This document shows positions 39,954-49,575 of a DNA stretch of 64,000 nt, piece after piece. The stretch is from DATMER01 sp963741305 (GTDB taxonomy: Bacteria; Acidobacteriota; Thermoanaerobaculia; Multivoradales; UBA5704), in the NCBI GenBank assembly GCA_963741305.1, contig CAVUHL010000003.1, positions 6,138,001 through 6,202,000 of the forward strand. The letters are read 5' to 3'. Positions within the stretch are counted from its first letter, which is position 1. The number at the start of each line of letters is the position of its first letter. The notes below the pieces were generated by a model, which saw only the letters and a program-made list of their open reading frames with translations, was not told the DNA's origin and made no database searches. The translations under genes were made by a program, and so were the position numbers.

Positions 39954-41971
39954 AGAGCGAGCCCTTCTCGATCCCTGGTTGGACCGGCGAGCTGAACGCC
40001 GCCCTCCGCCCATCTGATTTGGAGGGAGAAGTCCGGCGCCTCGTTGATCCGGGGGCATCTCTCAAGACTCTTCATTGGGGGCGGAATTACCTCTATCTCA
40101 GCCGGATGGAAGGGATGGACGTGGTGGTGAAGCAGTTCCGCCACGACCGCCTGCGGCCCCGGCTCGACCGGAAGCTCAAGGGGAGCAAGGCCGAGCGGAG
40201 CTGGCGGGTCGCTCAGGCTCTCCTCGCGGCAGGAGTCCTCACCCCCGAGCCGGTGATGCGGATCGAGTCGGCCGACGAGGCCGGCCCCGCCCTTTACGTC
40301 TGCCGTTTTCTGGACGGAGCCACCGAAGCCCGTTACCTCCTTCGAGCGGCCAACGCAGGGAATGAGTTTCCGCGTTGGTTGCTCGAAGAGCTGGGTAGAA
40401 CCGCGCGCAAGCTCCACGACGCGGGCTTCTGGTTCCGGGACTTCACCAGCGGCAACGTCCTGATCCGCGAAGGCGCCCTCTACCTGGTCGACCTGAACCG
40501 TACCCGCATGGGCAAGGTCCCGAGCCACTCCGAGCGGATGAGGGACCTCTCCCGCATGCCGATCCTCCGGCCCGAGCACCAGGAGGTCTTCCTCTCAAGC
40601 TACGGGACGAAAGACAGGAACCTCTACCTTCTCTACCACCGCAGCTTCCTTCTGAAAAATCAGACGAAACAAAAGATTCGCGGAGGCACCGGCCGGGTGA
40701 AAGCCCTCCTCCTGCCCCGCACGGCGCACGCGCACATACCGGAAGCTCCGGCAGACGCCTCCGTCCGCGACCGGGTGGTCTGGGACCATCTCTCCGACCA
40801 ACCTCACCAGCACGCAAGCCGGCTCGACAAGCTGAGGGTCCGGCTCGCCGACGCCCGGCTGCACCTGGAAGAGGGTGCGGTCATCGCGGCGGCGCTGCCG
40901 CGCATCCGGTCCCGCTACCGGGAGCTGAAGCTCCGGCGCGAGCCTGTGACGTTTCACGGATTTGGCATCGCCCTCCGCCCCTGGCCCGAAGACCCGGGAG
41001 CCCTGCTCGGCCTCGTGGACGACCTCGGGGCAAAGCACGTCCTCCTCCGCCTCCACCCCTGGGAGGAGGATCACGACGCCGAGGAGGAGCTGGCCCGGGA
41101 GCTTCACGGCCGCGGGCTGGAGCTGACCTTTGCCCTCCCGCAGAACCGCGAGCTCGTGAAGGATCCCGCGCGCTGGCGCCGGGCCCTGGAAGAGATCGGG
41201 CCGCGCTTCTCGCCCTACGGCAAGCGATTCCAGGTCGGCCAGGCAATCAACCGCAGCAAGTGGGGTGTCTGGAACCTGAACGAGTATGTCCGCCTCGTGC
41301 AGGAAGCGTCGGAGGTTCTACGCGGGGTGGAGATCCTCGGCCCGGCGGTGATCGACTTCGAGCATCACGTCACCGCGGCGGTGCTCAACCTGAAGCGGCC
41401 GGGCCTCCACTTCGATGCAGTCTCCGCCCTCCTCTACGTCGACCGGCGGGGCGCGCCCGAGAACCCGCAGGCCGGCTTCGACACGGAGGGCAAGGTGCTC
41501 CTCCTCAAGGCGATCGCCGACACCGCCCGCAACTCGACCGGCCGCCTCTGGATCACCGAGGTGAACTGGCCACTCCGCGAGGGCCCGCACTCGCCCGCCG
41601 GCCAAGCCGTCTCCGTGGGCGAGCAGGAGCAGGCCGACTACCTCGTCCGCTACTACCTCCTGGCGCTCGGGACCGGAGCGGTCGAGAGGGTCTTCTGGTG
41701 GCAGATGATCGCCAAAGGCTATGGCCTGGTCGATCCGGTAGGGCTCCGGCGCCGTCCTGCCTTCGAAGCCTTCCGCGAGCTGATCCGGGAGGTGGAGGGG
41801 AGCAGGCTGGAGTCCATCCTCCCGGTCCAGGCTCCGGCGCGCGTCTGGGTCGTTCGCCGGCCGGATGGTGCACAGGTGATCGTGGGCTGGAGCACTGCCG
41901 GCCTCGTCCAGGTAACCCTTCCGGACGGCAGGGCAGTCGAGGTCACTTCCTCGCCCCAGTACTTCGCTTGA
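39950..41971 (+). CDS. WaaP/Kdo-kinase-like domain fused to a glycosidase-like TIM-barrel domain
   Basis: 673 residues from GTG 39950, overlapping the rng stop (GTGA). Residues ~30-240 form a lipopolysaccharide-kinase-type fold: MDVVVKQFRHDRLR (catalytic Lys), KLHDAGFWFRDFTSGNVLI (catalytic loop) and LYLVDLNRTRMG (metal-binding Asp). Residues ~330-620 look like a glycoside-hydrolase-type (beta/alpha) barrel: GAKHVLLRLHPWEE, NLNEYVRLVQEA, RLWITEVNWPLREGP (candidate catalytic Glu at a strand end), FWWQMIAKGYGLVD. A beta tail follows. It could phosphorylate and trim or bind an envelope sugar; this is inference from the two folds. Confidence 0.7.
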   Translation: MKSEPFSIPGWTGELNAALRPSDLEGEVRRLVDPGASLKTLHWGRNYLYLSRMEGMDVVVKQFRHDRLRPRLDRKLKGSKAERSWRVAQALLAAGVLTPEPVMRIESADEAGPALYVCRFLDGATEARYLLRAANAGNEFPRWLLEELGRTARKLHDAGFWFRDFTSGNVLIREGALYLVDLNRTRMGKVPSHSERMRDLSRMPILRPEHQEVFLSSYGTKDRNLYLLYHRSFLLKNQTKQKIRGGTGRVKALLLPRTAHAHIPEAPADASVRDRVVWDHLSDQPHQHASRLDKLRVRLADARLHLEEGAVIAAALPRIRSRYRELKLRREPVTFHGFGIALRPWPEDPGALLGLVDDLGAKHVLLRLHPWEEDHDAEEELARELHGRGLELTFALPQNRELVKDPARWRRALEEIGPRFSPYGKRFQVGQAINRSKWGVWNLNEYVRLVQEASEVLRGVEILGPAVIDFEHHVTAAVLNLKRPGLHFDAVSALLYVDRRGAPENPQAGFDTEGKVLLLKAIADTARNSTGRLWITEVNWPLREGPHSPAGQAVSVGEQEQADYLVRYYLLALGTGAVERVFWWQMIAKGYGLVDPVGLRRRPAFEAFRELIREVEGSRLESILPVQAPARVWVVRRPDGAQVIVGWSTAGLVQVTLPDGRAVEVTSSPQYFA

Positions 41972-41985
41972 CAATGCTTCAGGGC

Positions 41986-42014
41986 TTGACACAAGTTAGC
42001 TTCCTGCTTACATT
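41986..42014 (+). promoter_or_regulatory. Consensus sigma-70 promoter upstream of the secreted protein/RHS genes
   Basis: TTGACA (41986-41991), 17-base spacer, TACATT (42009-42014). A second TTGACA lies 18 bases earlier. A leader of about 125 bases precedes the first ATG at 42146. Confidence 0.75.
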
Positions 42015-42145
42015 AATACGCGCTATGGAATGAGTCCATAAGCTCCCTCGTCGTCTTGCTGGTGTAGGTCGTAGACTTCCGCAGTACAAGACCGACAAGA
42101 TTTTTTCGCCACGCGTTAAATCCGCGTGTCGATGGAGGATCGGAC

Positions 42146-42799
42146 ATGGGTCGATGGTTGACTCGGTTGGCTACGCCTTTGGTGTTTGCAATGGTTTCGG
42201 TGCCGGCGAGCGCCGCTCCCTTCCGCGTGACTCTGGAGCCGGACGCCGTGGTGGTCTCGGGAGTGACCGCCAAAGGAAAGGCTGCGCTTCTTGGCGTCAC
42301 CCGGGAGATCGGCGAAGACGATTACCCCACGGTGCGCCGCCACCTGGAAGTGCTCGCCGACGATGACGGCAATGGCACGATCCGTTATCCGATCGAGACG
42401 GGAGTTCCACTCCGCTCGGTCTGGGCGGTCGTGGACCTGACCAGTGGAGATCATGACGTTGCCGCGCCGCAGAAGTTCGGAGTGCGGCGTGTCAACTGGC
42501 GAGGACGCGGCCTGGAAAAGCGGAGCGACGGGCGGGATGCGGTGGAAGACCGGCGCACGCTCCTCGAGCTGCTGGTCGTCCGGCCCCAGGTCGGAGCGTG
42601 GGCATTGCGGGTGCGCGACGGCGCCGAGAGCGATGGCGACGGCATAATCGACGGCCGTTTGTCCGGCGTGCTCGACAGCATGCAACCGTTGTCCGACAGT
42701 CCTCAGCCGCCCTCCGTCCTTCAGAAAGACGACGTCGTGCTGGCCCTCGATCCCGCCGCCATGGAAATCATCCTGGTCAAAGTCCCCAAGAATTCATAG
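42146..42799 (+). CDS. Exported hypothetical protein upstream of the RHS toxin
   Basis: 217 residues with a signal peptide (LATPLVFAMVSVPASA) and a beta-rich body (FRVTLEPDAVVVSGVTAKGKAALLGVTRE). No domain recognised. GGAGGAT precedes the ATG. The RHS gene starts 14 bases after its stop, so they share a transcript from the promoter at about 42.0 kb. It may help export or assemble the RHS shell, but this is only position-based. Confidence 0.65.
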   Translation: MGRWLTRLATPLVFAMVSVPASAAPFRVTLEPDAVVVSGVTAKGKAALLGVTREIGEDDYPTVRRHLEVLADDDGNGTIRYPIETGVPLRSVWAVVDLTSGDHDVAAPQKFGVRRVNWRGRGLEKRSDGRDAVEDRRTLLELLVVRPQVGAWALRVRDGAESDGDGIIDGRLSGVLDSMQPLSDSPQPPSVLQKDDVVLALDPAAMEIILVKVPKNS

Positions 42800-42813
42800 T
42801 TGCTGGAGTCGTC

Positions 42814-45800
42814 ATGAAAATGAAGCGGTTAGCCATTCTCCTCGGTCTGTCGGTCCTCGGAGCGTTGGGAGCGTCTGCCCAGGAACATCCAAACGTCGCG
42901 AAAGGTCTGGGCGGGGTCATGGGCCCCGGAACGGACCTGGATACGATCAACCCGTTCAACGGCAACCTGGTCATCCGCCTGCCCATCGGGCAGAGCTATC
43001 CAGTCAATGCCGGGCTGTCCTATCAACTCGTTCTCACCTACAACAGCCAGGTCTGGGAGTACGAGACTTACGACGAAACGAACCGGGTGCTTCCGGCCCG
43101 CGGCAACAACGCCGGCCTGGGCTGGGCCCTTCACCTCGGGCGGCTCAATCCGCCGCAGCTGGAAGCCGGCAGCTCGCCTTCGCCCGATTATTACCGCAAC
43201 ACCTATCTAGCCCAGGATGGATCGATCCACACGTTCTATCCAACCCTCCACGAGGGCGAGACGGCGACGGCCGGCGTCGAATATACGCGCGACGGCTCCT
43301 ATCTGCGCCTGAAGACGGCGACCCGGCAGATCGAGTTTCCGGACGGCAGCGTGCACACCTTCAGCTCGCTGACCAATGGTTTTCTGACACGGATCGAGGA
43401 CCGCTTCGCCAACTTCGTCCAAGTGGACTATCAGGACTGCTCGCCCTCGTGCTCGCCGGCGACGCCCGCGAATGCGCACCGCTGGCAGATCTCGGATACC
43501 CATGGACGCGTTCACCGGATCGATCTGCGCGACACGGGCCAGTCGGGCCAGGCGCTCGTCATTACCCAGGTCGACCTGCAGGCATTCGGGGGTGCGCGGG
43601 CGGTCTACAAGCTCCTGTACAACAACAGCACCGACGACCAGAGCACCACGGGCTCTCCGGTGGGTCTCACCGGTTGCCGCGGCACCGACAATTATCTGGT
43701 CTGGTTCCTGACCAAGGTCGTGCGGCCCGACAGCTCGGTTTACGAGATCCCGCTGGCCGGATATTTTTCTTCGAACGTCCCCGGCGACCTCAACAACCCT
43801 TGCAAGACCGGGTTGATCAATCGTCTACGGCTCCCCACCCTGGGACAGATCGAATGGGACTACATCCTTTACAAGTTCCCCTCGATCTCCACGACGCGGA
43901 ACATCTGGCAGAAAGCGACCGGTGTGGGAACGCGGCGGCTTCTCGACGGGGCTTCGGCTTCCATCGGCCAGTGGACCTACGCCACGGCGCTCTCCGGGGG
44001 CACGACCGCCCACGAGAAGCTGCTCACCAACAGCGTGACCGATCCGCTCAGCAACAAGGTGAGCCGCTACTTCTCGGTTTGCGTCGACAACTGCTCGCAC
44101 GCGGACGGACCGTACGAGTACGGCTTGGCGGTGGGGCGCGACGCGGGCGGCGACGGCACCGGCCGGTTTGTTTCGAATCAGGTTTTTGACTCCGTCGGCA
44201 CGCTGCTGCGCACGACCCACGCGCGCTGGGAGCACGACACTCCGAGCACGAGCTCGTCGGTCACGGAACGGAGCCGCCTGAATCAACGGCTGGCTTCGCA
44301 GCGGCTCCAGTTCGACGACGATCCCTCCGCGACCTATGCCGACGATTCGTACTCGGACTTCGACGGCCTGGGCCACTACCGGCGCAAGGACAGCAACGGC
44401 AACTTCCCCGGCAGCAACGTGCGTTCGAATCACGTTCAGTACAATTCTTCGGTGGGCACGTATGGCCAGGTGGGCTATGCGCCCTGGCCGGCCGCCTCGC
44501 CCTGGGTGATCAATACGCACTTGTTCGCCTGGGACCAGGAGAGCGGCAAGACGCAGTACCGGATTCCTTGCTACGAGGCGAGCACCGGGTTTCTCCAGCG
44601 CCTCCGGTTGCTCAAGAACAGCGGCGCGACCGAGCACGTGAACGACGTGCTGCAGGTGTTCCAGCGCGACGGGGCGGGCAACGTCACCACCGAATCACAT
44701 TACGGCGGCGACAACCAGAACCTCGCGGTCAACGCTTGCGCTCTGACGCCCCCGGCCTCGGCCGTCTATCAATTTACACACACCTATGCGGGCGGCGTGC
44801 GTTCGAAGACGTCGGTGACGGCGGGCACGGCCCTCAACCTTCTGGACCTGACGATCGACGGCAGCACCGGCCTGCCCAGCTTCAGCCGGGATGCGGCGGG
44901 CAAGCAGACGGGCTTCAGCTACGACACGCTGGGGCGCATGACGACGATGGACCCCGCCGACGACCTGCTGACGGTCGCTACTTACTGCACGGCCACGTCC
45001 GTTCCCGCCTGCCCGGCCGGCGTGCGCGCCCAGGTGGTCGCCTCCCGCAAGGCCACGGTGGGCGGATCGGACGTGACGGCCATCCGGTCGCGTTTCGATG
45101 ACTGGGGTCGGTTGATCAGCGACGAGATGCGCATGCCGCCCGCGGGAACCTTCGTCGGCCGGACCTATGCGTACAACGCCCTGGGTTGGAGGACCTACTC
45201 CTCCGAGCAGGGAACGGCTTACGGCACGAGCTTCCTCAATTTCGACGCCTTTGGCCGGCCGCGCACGGTCCGGCCGCCGGACGGCGGCTCGCACGACGTG
45301 ACCCTGAGCTATGAGGGCGTCCGGAAGATCACGCAGACGGTCAAGGTCGCCACCAGCACGTCCGGAGAGACGAACGCCTCCACCATCGAGGTCTACGACC
45401 GCTACGGCCGTCTCTATGAGGTGACCGAGCCCACCAACGCGAAGACGCGCCACGATTACGACGTCGGCAACCGGCTGGTCAAGGTCTGCCAGGGAGCGAC
45501 CGGAGCCGGCACCGGCACCTGCGGCCAGCAGCGCCTCTTCAACTACGACCTGCGGGGCTTCCTGCTCTCCGAGCAGCATCCGGAGAAAGGCGCCTCGGGC
45601 AACGGGTCCGTCTCCTACTACAACTACGATGCCCGCGGCCATGCGCTGCGGGTGGTGGACGGCTCGAGCGACCTGACCTTTGCCTACGACAACGCCGAGC
45701 GGCTGACGCAGGTGCGCGAGACGGGAGGAGCCCAGCGGCCGCTCAAGTCGTTCACCTTTGCGACAACGAACTTCAGCGACGGCTCGGGGACCGACTGGCG

Positions 45801-47733
45801 CAAGGGCAAGATGACCTCCGCCTCCCGCTTCAACTACGTGGGAGCGCCGTTCAATGCCACGGCCGAGGTGCGCGACAGCTACGTCTACCGGGGCACGGAA
45901 GGGCGTACCTCCGAGCAATCCCGGCAGCTGTTCGTCAACGCCGGGGCCGAGGAGAAGTTCACGACGACCTATGCCTACGACAGCCTGGGCCAGGTCTCGA
46001 GCCTCGGCTATCCCGATTGCGTCTTCGGCGACTGCACGGCGTCGGATACCCCCAGGACGGTCACCTATGGCTACAGCTACGGCCGCCTGACCAGCGTGCC
46101 CGGCTACACCGGCACGGCCGGCGGAGTCAGCCAGATCACCTATCACGACAACGGCATGGTCCATCAGGTGCCGCACTCCAACGGGGTCCTCTACACGCAG
46201 CAGAACGATCCCAACGGGATCCCGCGCCCCTCCGGCATAACCGCCGCGAACAGCACCACGACCCTGTGGACGGCGGGGACCCACGGCTACGACGGCGCGG
46301 GAAACCTGAAGTCCGTGGGCACCCAGACGTTCGTCTACGACAGCCTGAGCCGGATCACCCAGGGGAATCTCACCGGAGGCAGCCAGAGCTACACCTACGA
46401 CAACTACGGCAACGTCCAGAGCATCACGACGGCCGGAGCCTTGCTCAACACGCCCACCTCCTCGACCACCAACCGGCTCACCGCGGGCACCTACGACGCA
46501 GGTGGAAACCTCACCGCTTGGAACGGCAACTCCTACCAGTACGACGCCCTCAACCAGATGGTCCGCTTCACCTCGGGAACCGAGGACTGGATCTACGTCT
46601 ACGGTGCCGACGACGAGCGCTTCTGGAGCTACAAGACCAGCGGCGGCGGCTCGCTGTGGGCGGTCAGGGACCTCGACGGCGTGGTGCTCCGCCACTACAA
46701 CTCGCACTTGGGCTGGACCGATTACGAGGACTACATCTACCGTGATGACAAGCTGCTCGCCAACTATCTTTCCGGCGGCCAGCGGCGGCACTTCGACGTG
46801 GATCATCTCGGCAGCGTCCGGCTCGTCACCAACCTCGCGGGCAACCAGGTCGGCTTCCACAGCTACTACCCCTATGGGAAGGAGCAGACCGCGCTGCAGG
46901 AGGGTGACCGCATGAAGTTCACCGGCCACGAGCGGGATCTGGCGAGCCTGGCGGGGGACGGGGACGACCTCGATTACATGCACGCGCGGCATTTCAGCGC
47001 GATGACAGGTAGGTTCCTGAGCACCGATCCGGTCGACGGCATGCCCTACCTCCCGCAGAGCTGGAACCGGTACGCCTACGTCATGGGCCGGGCGATGACC
47101 TACACCGATCCCACCGGTCTCTACGGGGTTGGAAGGGCGTTTCCGCCCGTCGGCATGACGGTTTACGACATCGGCTTCGGCGACACGATCAGCGTGATCA
47201 CCACGGCCTGGAGGGGGACGACCTCGAACCCGTTCACGGGCGTGTGGGGTTTGGGCAGCCTGGTGTCCGGTTCCTCGTTCTTCCAATCCTTGAGCGACCT
47301 CTCGCTCCTGGACCGCAACGACTTTTCCTTCAACCGGTCCGCCAGTCTCACCGGGCAGGGCCTGGGGGCCTACGTCGACGGGCTCATCCCCTTCGTGAAC
47401 CCCCTGGCCGATGCGGGCGTCTACAATCCGGACGAGGTCGGAATGGCTTCGATGGAGGTGGTCGGCGAGGCTGCCGCCCTCCTCGGTGGAGGCGGCAGTG
47501 CCGCGGGCAAGGCCCACAAGGCCTTCAAGCTCGGCAGGGAGATCAAGGTCGGAAAGAACTTCCGTCTCGCGCCATGGGGAAACCGGACCGGACACAAATA
47601 CGGGCGCTTCCCGCACTATCATCGCAGGGGCAGGCTGGGCGGAGACGGCAAGCCGCTTCCCGGTCAGGGGATGGGCAGGCACCGTCCCTGGGAGCCTCCC
47701 GCTCCCGGCCAACCCTGGAGGTCGAGGTTCTAG
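42814..47733 (+). CDS. RHS/YD-repeat polymorphic toxin
   Basis: 1639 residues. Signal peptide (MKRLAILLGLSVLGALGASA), an N-terminal beta region, then many YD repeats (for example YDRYGRLYEVTEP, YDNYGNVQSI). The RHS-associated core contains HLGSVRLVTNLAG, MHARHFSAMTGRFLSTDP and YAYVMGRAMTYTDPTG. After the core comes the variable toxin tip, ~170 residues, ending with GNRTGHKYGRFPHYHRRG and GQGMGRHRPWEPP. That His-rich tail recurs in RHS toxins and suggests a nuclease-like domain whose exact class I cannot name. Start 42814 has GGAG upstream. The next gene is the likely immunity gene. Confidence 0.88.
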   Translation: MKMKRLAILLGLSVLGALGASAQEHPNVAKGLGGVMGPGTDLDTINPFNGNLVIRLPIGQSYPVNAGLSYQLVLTYNSQVWEYETYDETNRVLPARGNNAGLGWALHLGRLNPPQLEAGSSPSPDYYRNTYLAQDGSIHTFYPTLHEGETATAGVEYTRDGSYLRLKTATRQIEFPDGSVHTFSSLTNGFLTRIEDRFANFVQVDYQDCSPSCSPATPANAHRWQISDTHGRVHRIDLRDTGQSGQALVITQVDLQAFGGARAVYKLLYNNSTDDQSTTGSPVGLTGCRGTDNYLVWFLTKVVRPDSSVYEIPLAGYFSSNVPGDLNNPCKTGLINRLRLPTLGQIEWDYILYKFPSISTTRNIWQKATGVGTRRLLDGASASIGQWTYATALSGGTTAHEKLLTNSVTDPLSNKVSRYFSVCVDNCSHADGPYEYGLAVGRDAGGDGTGRFVSNQVFDSVGTLLRTTHARWEHDTPSTSSSVTERSRLNQRLASQRLQFDDDPSATYADDSYSDFDGLGHYRRKDSNGNFPGSNVRSNHVQYNSSVGTYGQVGYAPWPAASPWVINTHLFAWDQESGKTQYRIPCYEASTGFLQRLRLLKNSGATEHVNDVLQVFQRDGAGNVTTESHYGGDNQNLAVNACALTPPASAVYQFTHTYAGGVRSKTSVTAGTALNLLDLTIDGSTGLPSFSRDAAGKQTGFSYDTLGRMTTMDPADDLLTVATYCTATSVPACPAGVRAQVVASRKATVGGSDVTAIRSRFDDWGRLISDEMRMPPAGTFVGRTYAYNALGWRTYSSEQGTAYGTSFLNFDAFGRPRTVRPPDGGSHDVTLSYEGVRKITQTVKVATSTSGETNASTIEVYDRYGRLYEVTEPTNAKTRHDYDVGNRLVKVCQGATGAGTGTCGQQRLFNYDLRGFLLSEQHPEKGASGNGSVSYYNYDARGHALRVVDGSSDLTFAYDNAERLTQVRETGGAQRPLKSFTFATTNFSDGSGTDWRKGKMTSASRFNYVGAPFNATAEVRDSYVYRGTEGRTSEQSRQLFVNAGAEEKFTTTYAYDSLGQVSSLGYPDCVFGDCTASDTPRTVTYGYSYGRLTSVPGYTGTAGGVSQITYHDNGMVHQVPHSNGVLYTQQNDPNGIPRPSGITAANSTTTLWTAGTHGYDGAGNLKSVGTQTFVYDSLSRITQGNLTGGSQSYTYDNYGNVQSITTAGALLNTPTSSTTNRLTAGTYDAGGNLTAWNGNSYQYDALNQMVRFTSGTEDWIYVYGADDERFWSYKTSGGGSLWAVRDLDGVVLRHYNSHLGWTDYEDYIYRDDKLLANYLSGGQRRHFDVDHLGSVRLVTNLAGNQVGFHSYYPYGKEQTALQEGDRMKFTGHERDLASLAGDGDDLDYMHARHFSAMTGRFLSTDPVDGMPYLPQSWNRYAYVMGRAMTYTDPTGLYGVGRAFPPVGMTVYDIGFGDTISVITTAWRGTTSNPFTGVWGLGSLVSGSSFFQSLSDLSLLDRNDFSFNRSASLTGQGLGAYVDGLIPFVNPLADAGVYNPDEVGMASMEVVGEAAALLGGGGSAAGKAHKAFKLGREIKVGKNFRLAPWGNRTGHKYGRFPHYHRRGRLGGDGKPLPGQGMGRHRPWEPPAPGQPWRSRF

Positions 47734-47736
47734 ATC

Positions 47737-48099
47737 ATGATCGTCCTTCCGATCGTAATTGCCGAAGGCTGGGACCTGAAACTCTACTCCTCCCAGGAGG
47801 ATGCGGAGCTCGACCTCGAGCCCGTGGACGTGGAGGCCGGCCTTTACATCGGCTATGACTCGCAGGGCCGTCTACTGAAGCTGGAAACGAGAGACTCGGC
47901 GGTCGTCCTGTCGGCCGCCGAGTCCTCTCCCACGCATCAGACACAGCTCGAAGAGCTGCTGCGCGGCGCGCTCCAGAGGACCGGCCACAACCTTCAAGGG
48001 ACGGACAGCCTGGAGAGCCTCGTCGAGGCCGCCCAGGCGTTCTCCTTCAAGCCGCCCCGCTCCAACCGGGAGGTTTTCAAAAAGCTTTTCAAGGGATGA
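47737..48099 (+). CDS. Putative immunity protein of the RHS toxin
   Basis: 120 residues, acidic, no signal peptide: IAEGWDLKLYSSQEDAELDLEPVDVEAGLYIGYDSQG, then a helical end LEELLRGALQRTGHN. It starts 4 bases after the toxin stop. Small acidic cytosolic proteins in this position neutralise the C-terminal toxin domain. Family not recognised. Confidence 0.65.
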   Translation: MIVLPIVIAEGWDLKLYSSQEDAELDLEPVDVEAGLYIGYDSQGRLLKLETRDSAVVLSAAESSPTHQTQLEELLRGALQRTGHNLQGTDSLESLVEAAQAFSFKPPRSNREVFKKLFKG

Positions 48100-48108
48100 C
48101 CTGCCGCT

Positions 48109-49569
48109 TCACGAAGCGGCAGGCAACCGCGCCAGGTATCTCAGTCCCGTGATGCTGGGCAGGAAGCAGTAGGCTCCGCCGCGGGTGATGACCAGGCGCG
48201 GGAACCCTTTTATCACCGTGTTGTTCTTGCCCTTCTCGCCGGGGGCGGCGAGCGTGAAGGAACTGGTTGCCGGGTCGTTCACGCCAAGGAACACATCGTC
48301 GCCGCTGATGTTGAAGTACGCGTTTCCCTCGCTCGACCCGCCCGGCCCAGTAGCCGATTTCACGAAGGCCTTGCCGATGTTCCACTGGCCGCTCAAAAAT
48401 TCGAACTGATTGAACAGGCTCGCGTTGATGAAGTAGCCGATCAGCCCGCGCGGGGTCGGAGAGGGATCGGGTTGCGTGGGATCGTAGGCCGGCCCATAGG
48501 GCATGGCGCGCCGCACGATGCGATGATGCGCACTGTCGGTGCCGGTGACCGCCTCGTTGCGCGGATTGTTGCGCCGGAGATGAGAGCCGATGGGGCACTT
48601 GAGCCCCAGCGTGTCATCCTTCGCCGGCTGCACCGGCACATCCGTGTTCACGTAGGTGAAATCGTTGAGCTCCTGCACCGGCAGCGCCGGCTCCTGTGCG
48701 TCGGGCGCGAGCTCCAGCGGGTTGCCGTTGCGCCAGCGCCCGCAGACCTTCGCCGCGAGCATCTCTCTGTCGATTCCGGCTTTCGCCGAATATTCGGTGA
48801 GAAACATTTCGAATCCGGCGACGTCCTGCTCCAGGATGCGGAAGGCGGCGTAGCTGCTGTTGGTCGAGAGCTCCGCCGGCTGCACGCTGTAGATTCCGCT
48901 GCTCTGGTTGGCGTAACCCAGCAGGAACTCGCCCGTGGCCACCGGCTCCTGATGGTCGGGTATATCGCATTTCCTGTCCGGCGCGCCGATCACCGTGGGC
49001 TGCGAGATGCTGTCGCGGTACCCGAAGTGGACCTGATTGTCAGGGAGGGCCTGCGCGTCGTGCGCTGACAGCTCCGTCATGCAGCCGGCGAACGCCGCGC
49101 GCAGCCGGGCCGTGACCGTTTCGAGCACCGATGGATTTTCGTCGACCCAAAGGTTCAGTACCACGTGGACCTGATTGCCATCCCCCATTCCGCCGATCCA
49201 CTGGGCCGGCTCGCTCGTGCCCACGTCGCCCACGATCTTGGCCGTGTCGGGACTGGCAGCGCCGCGCTGGAACGCGGTGTCGAAGGTGGCGAGCTGCGCC
49301 TGGGTGAGGCCGAGCGCAGCCAGTCCCGCGGCGGTGAAGCTGATGTTCACGAAGCACTCCGGCTTGGTATTGGGCGTCCAGCGCTCCGCCGTGGTGATGC
49401 GGGGCATCCCGCCAATGCCGTCGACCAGCGCCCCGATCAGGGCTCCGGCCGCCTTGGGCTCGGTGATGCTGAGGATGAAATGCCGGGCCATGTCCACGCG
49501 GTAGCCGCTGAGGATCGTGCCCTGAACATCTGAATAGTCAAGCTCCGGATCGAGAATAGGATCGGCCAT
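48109..49569 (-). CDS. Dyp-type heme peroxidase
   Basis: 486 residues. Dyp features: VQGTILSGYR near the N-terminus, HFGYRDSISQP (the GxxDG motif with Ser in place of the last Gly), and PIGSHLRRNNPRN with the proximal heme His, then HRIVRRAMPYGP with the distal Arg. It oxidises varied substrates with peroxide. It has no signal peptide. It follows a 151-residue unknown gene by 6 bases on the same strand and is probably cotranscribed. Confidence 0.88.
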   Translation of the reverse strand: MADPILDPELDYSDVQGTILSGYRVDMARHFILSITEPKAAGALIGALVDGIGGMPRITTAERWTPNTKPECFVNISFTAAGLAALGLTQAQLATFDTAFQRGAASPDTAKIVGDVGTSEPAQWIGGMGDGNQVHVVLNLWVDENPSVLETVTARLRAAFAGCMTELSAHDAQALPDNQVHFGYRDSISQPTVIGAPDRKCDIPDHQEPVATGEFLLGYANQSSGIYSVQPAELSTNSSYAAFRILEQDVAGFEMFLTEYSAKAGIDREMLAAKVCGRWRNGNPLELAPDAQEPALPVQELNDFTYVNTDVPVQPAKDDTLGLKCPIGSHLRRNNPRNEAVTGTDSAHHRIVRRAMPYGPAYDPTQPDPSPTPRGLIGYFINASLFNQFEFLSGQWNIGKAFVKSATGPGGSSEGNAYFNISGDDVFLGVNDPATSSFTLAAPGEKGKNNTVIKGFPRLVITRGGAYCFLPSITGLRYLARLPAAS

Positions 49570-49575
49570 GACGGT

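Noticed and set aside
44695..47712. 1005-residue minus-strand ORF opposite the RHS gene
   Set aside because: Shadow of YD repeats; no domain or ribosome binding site.
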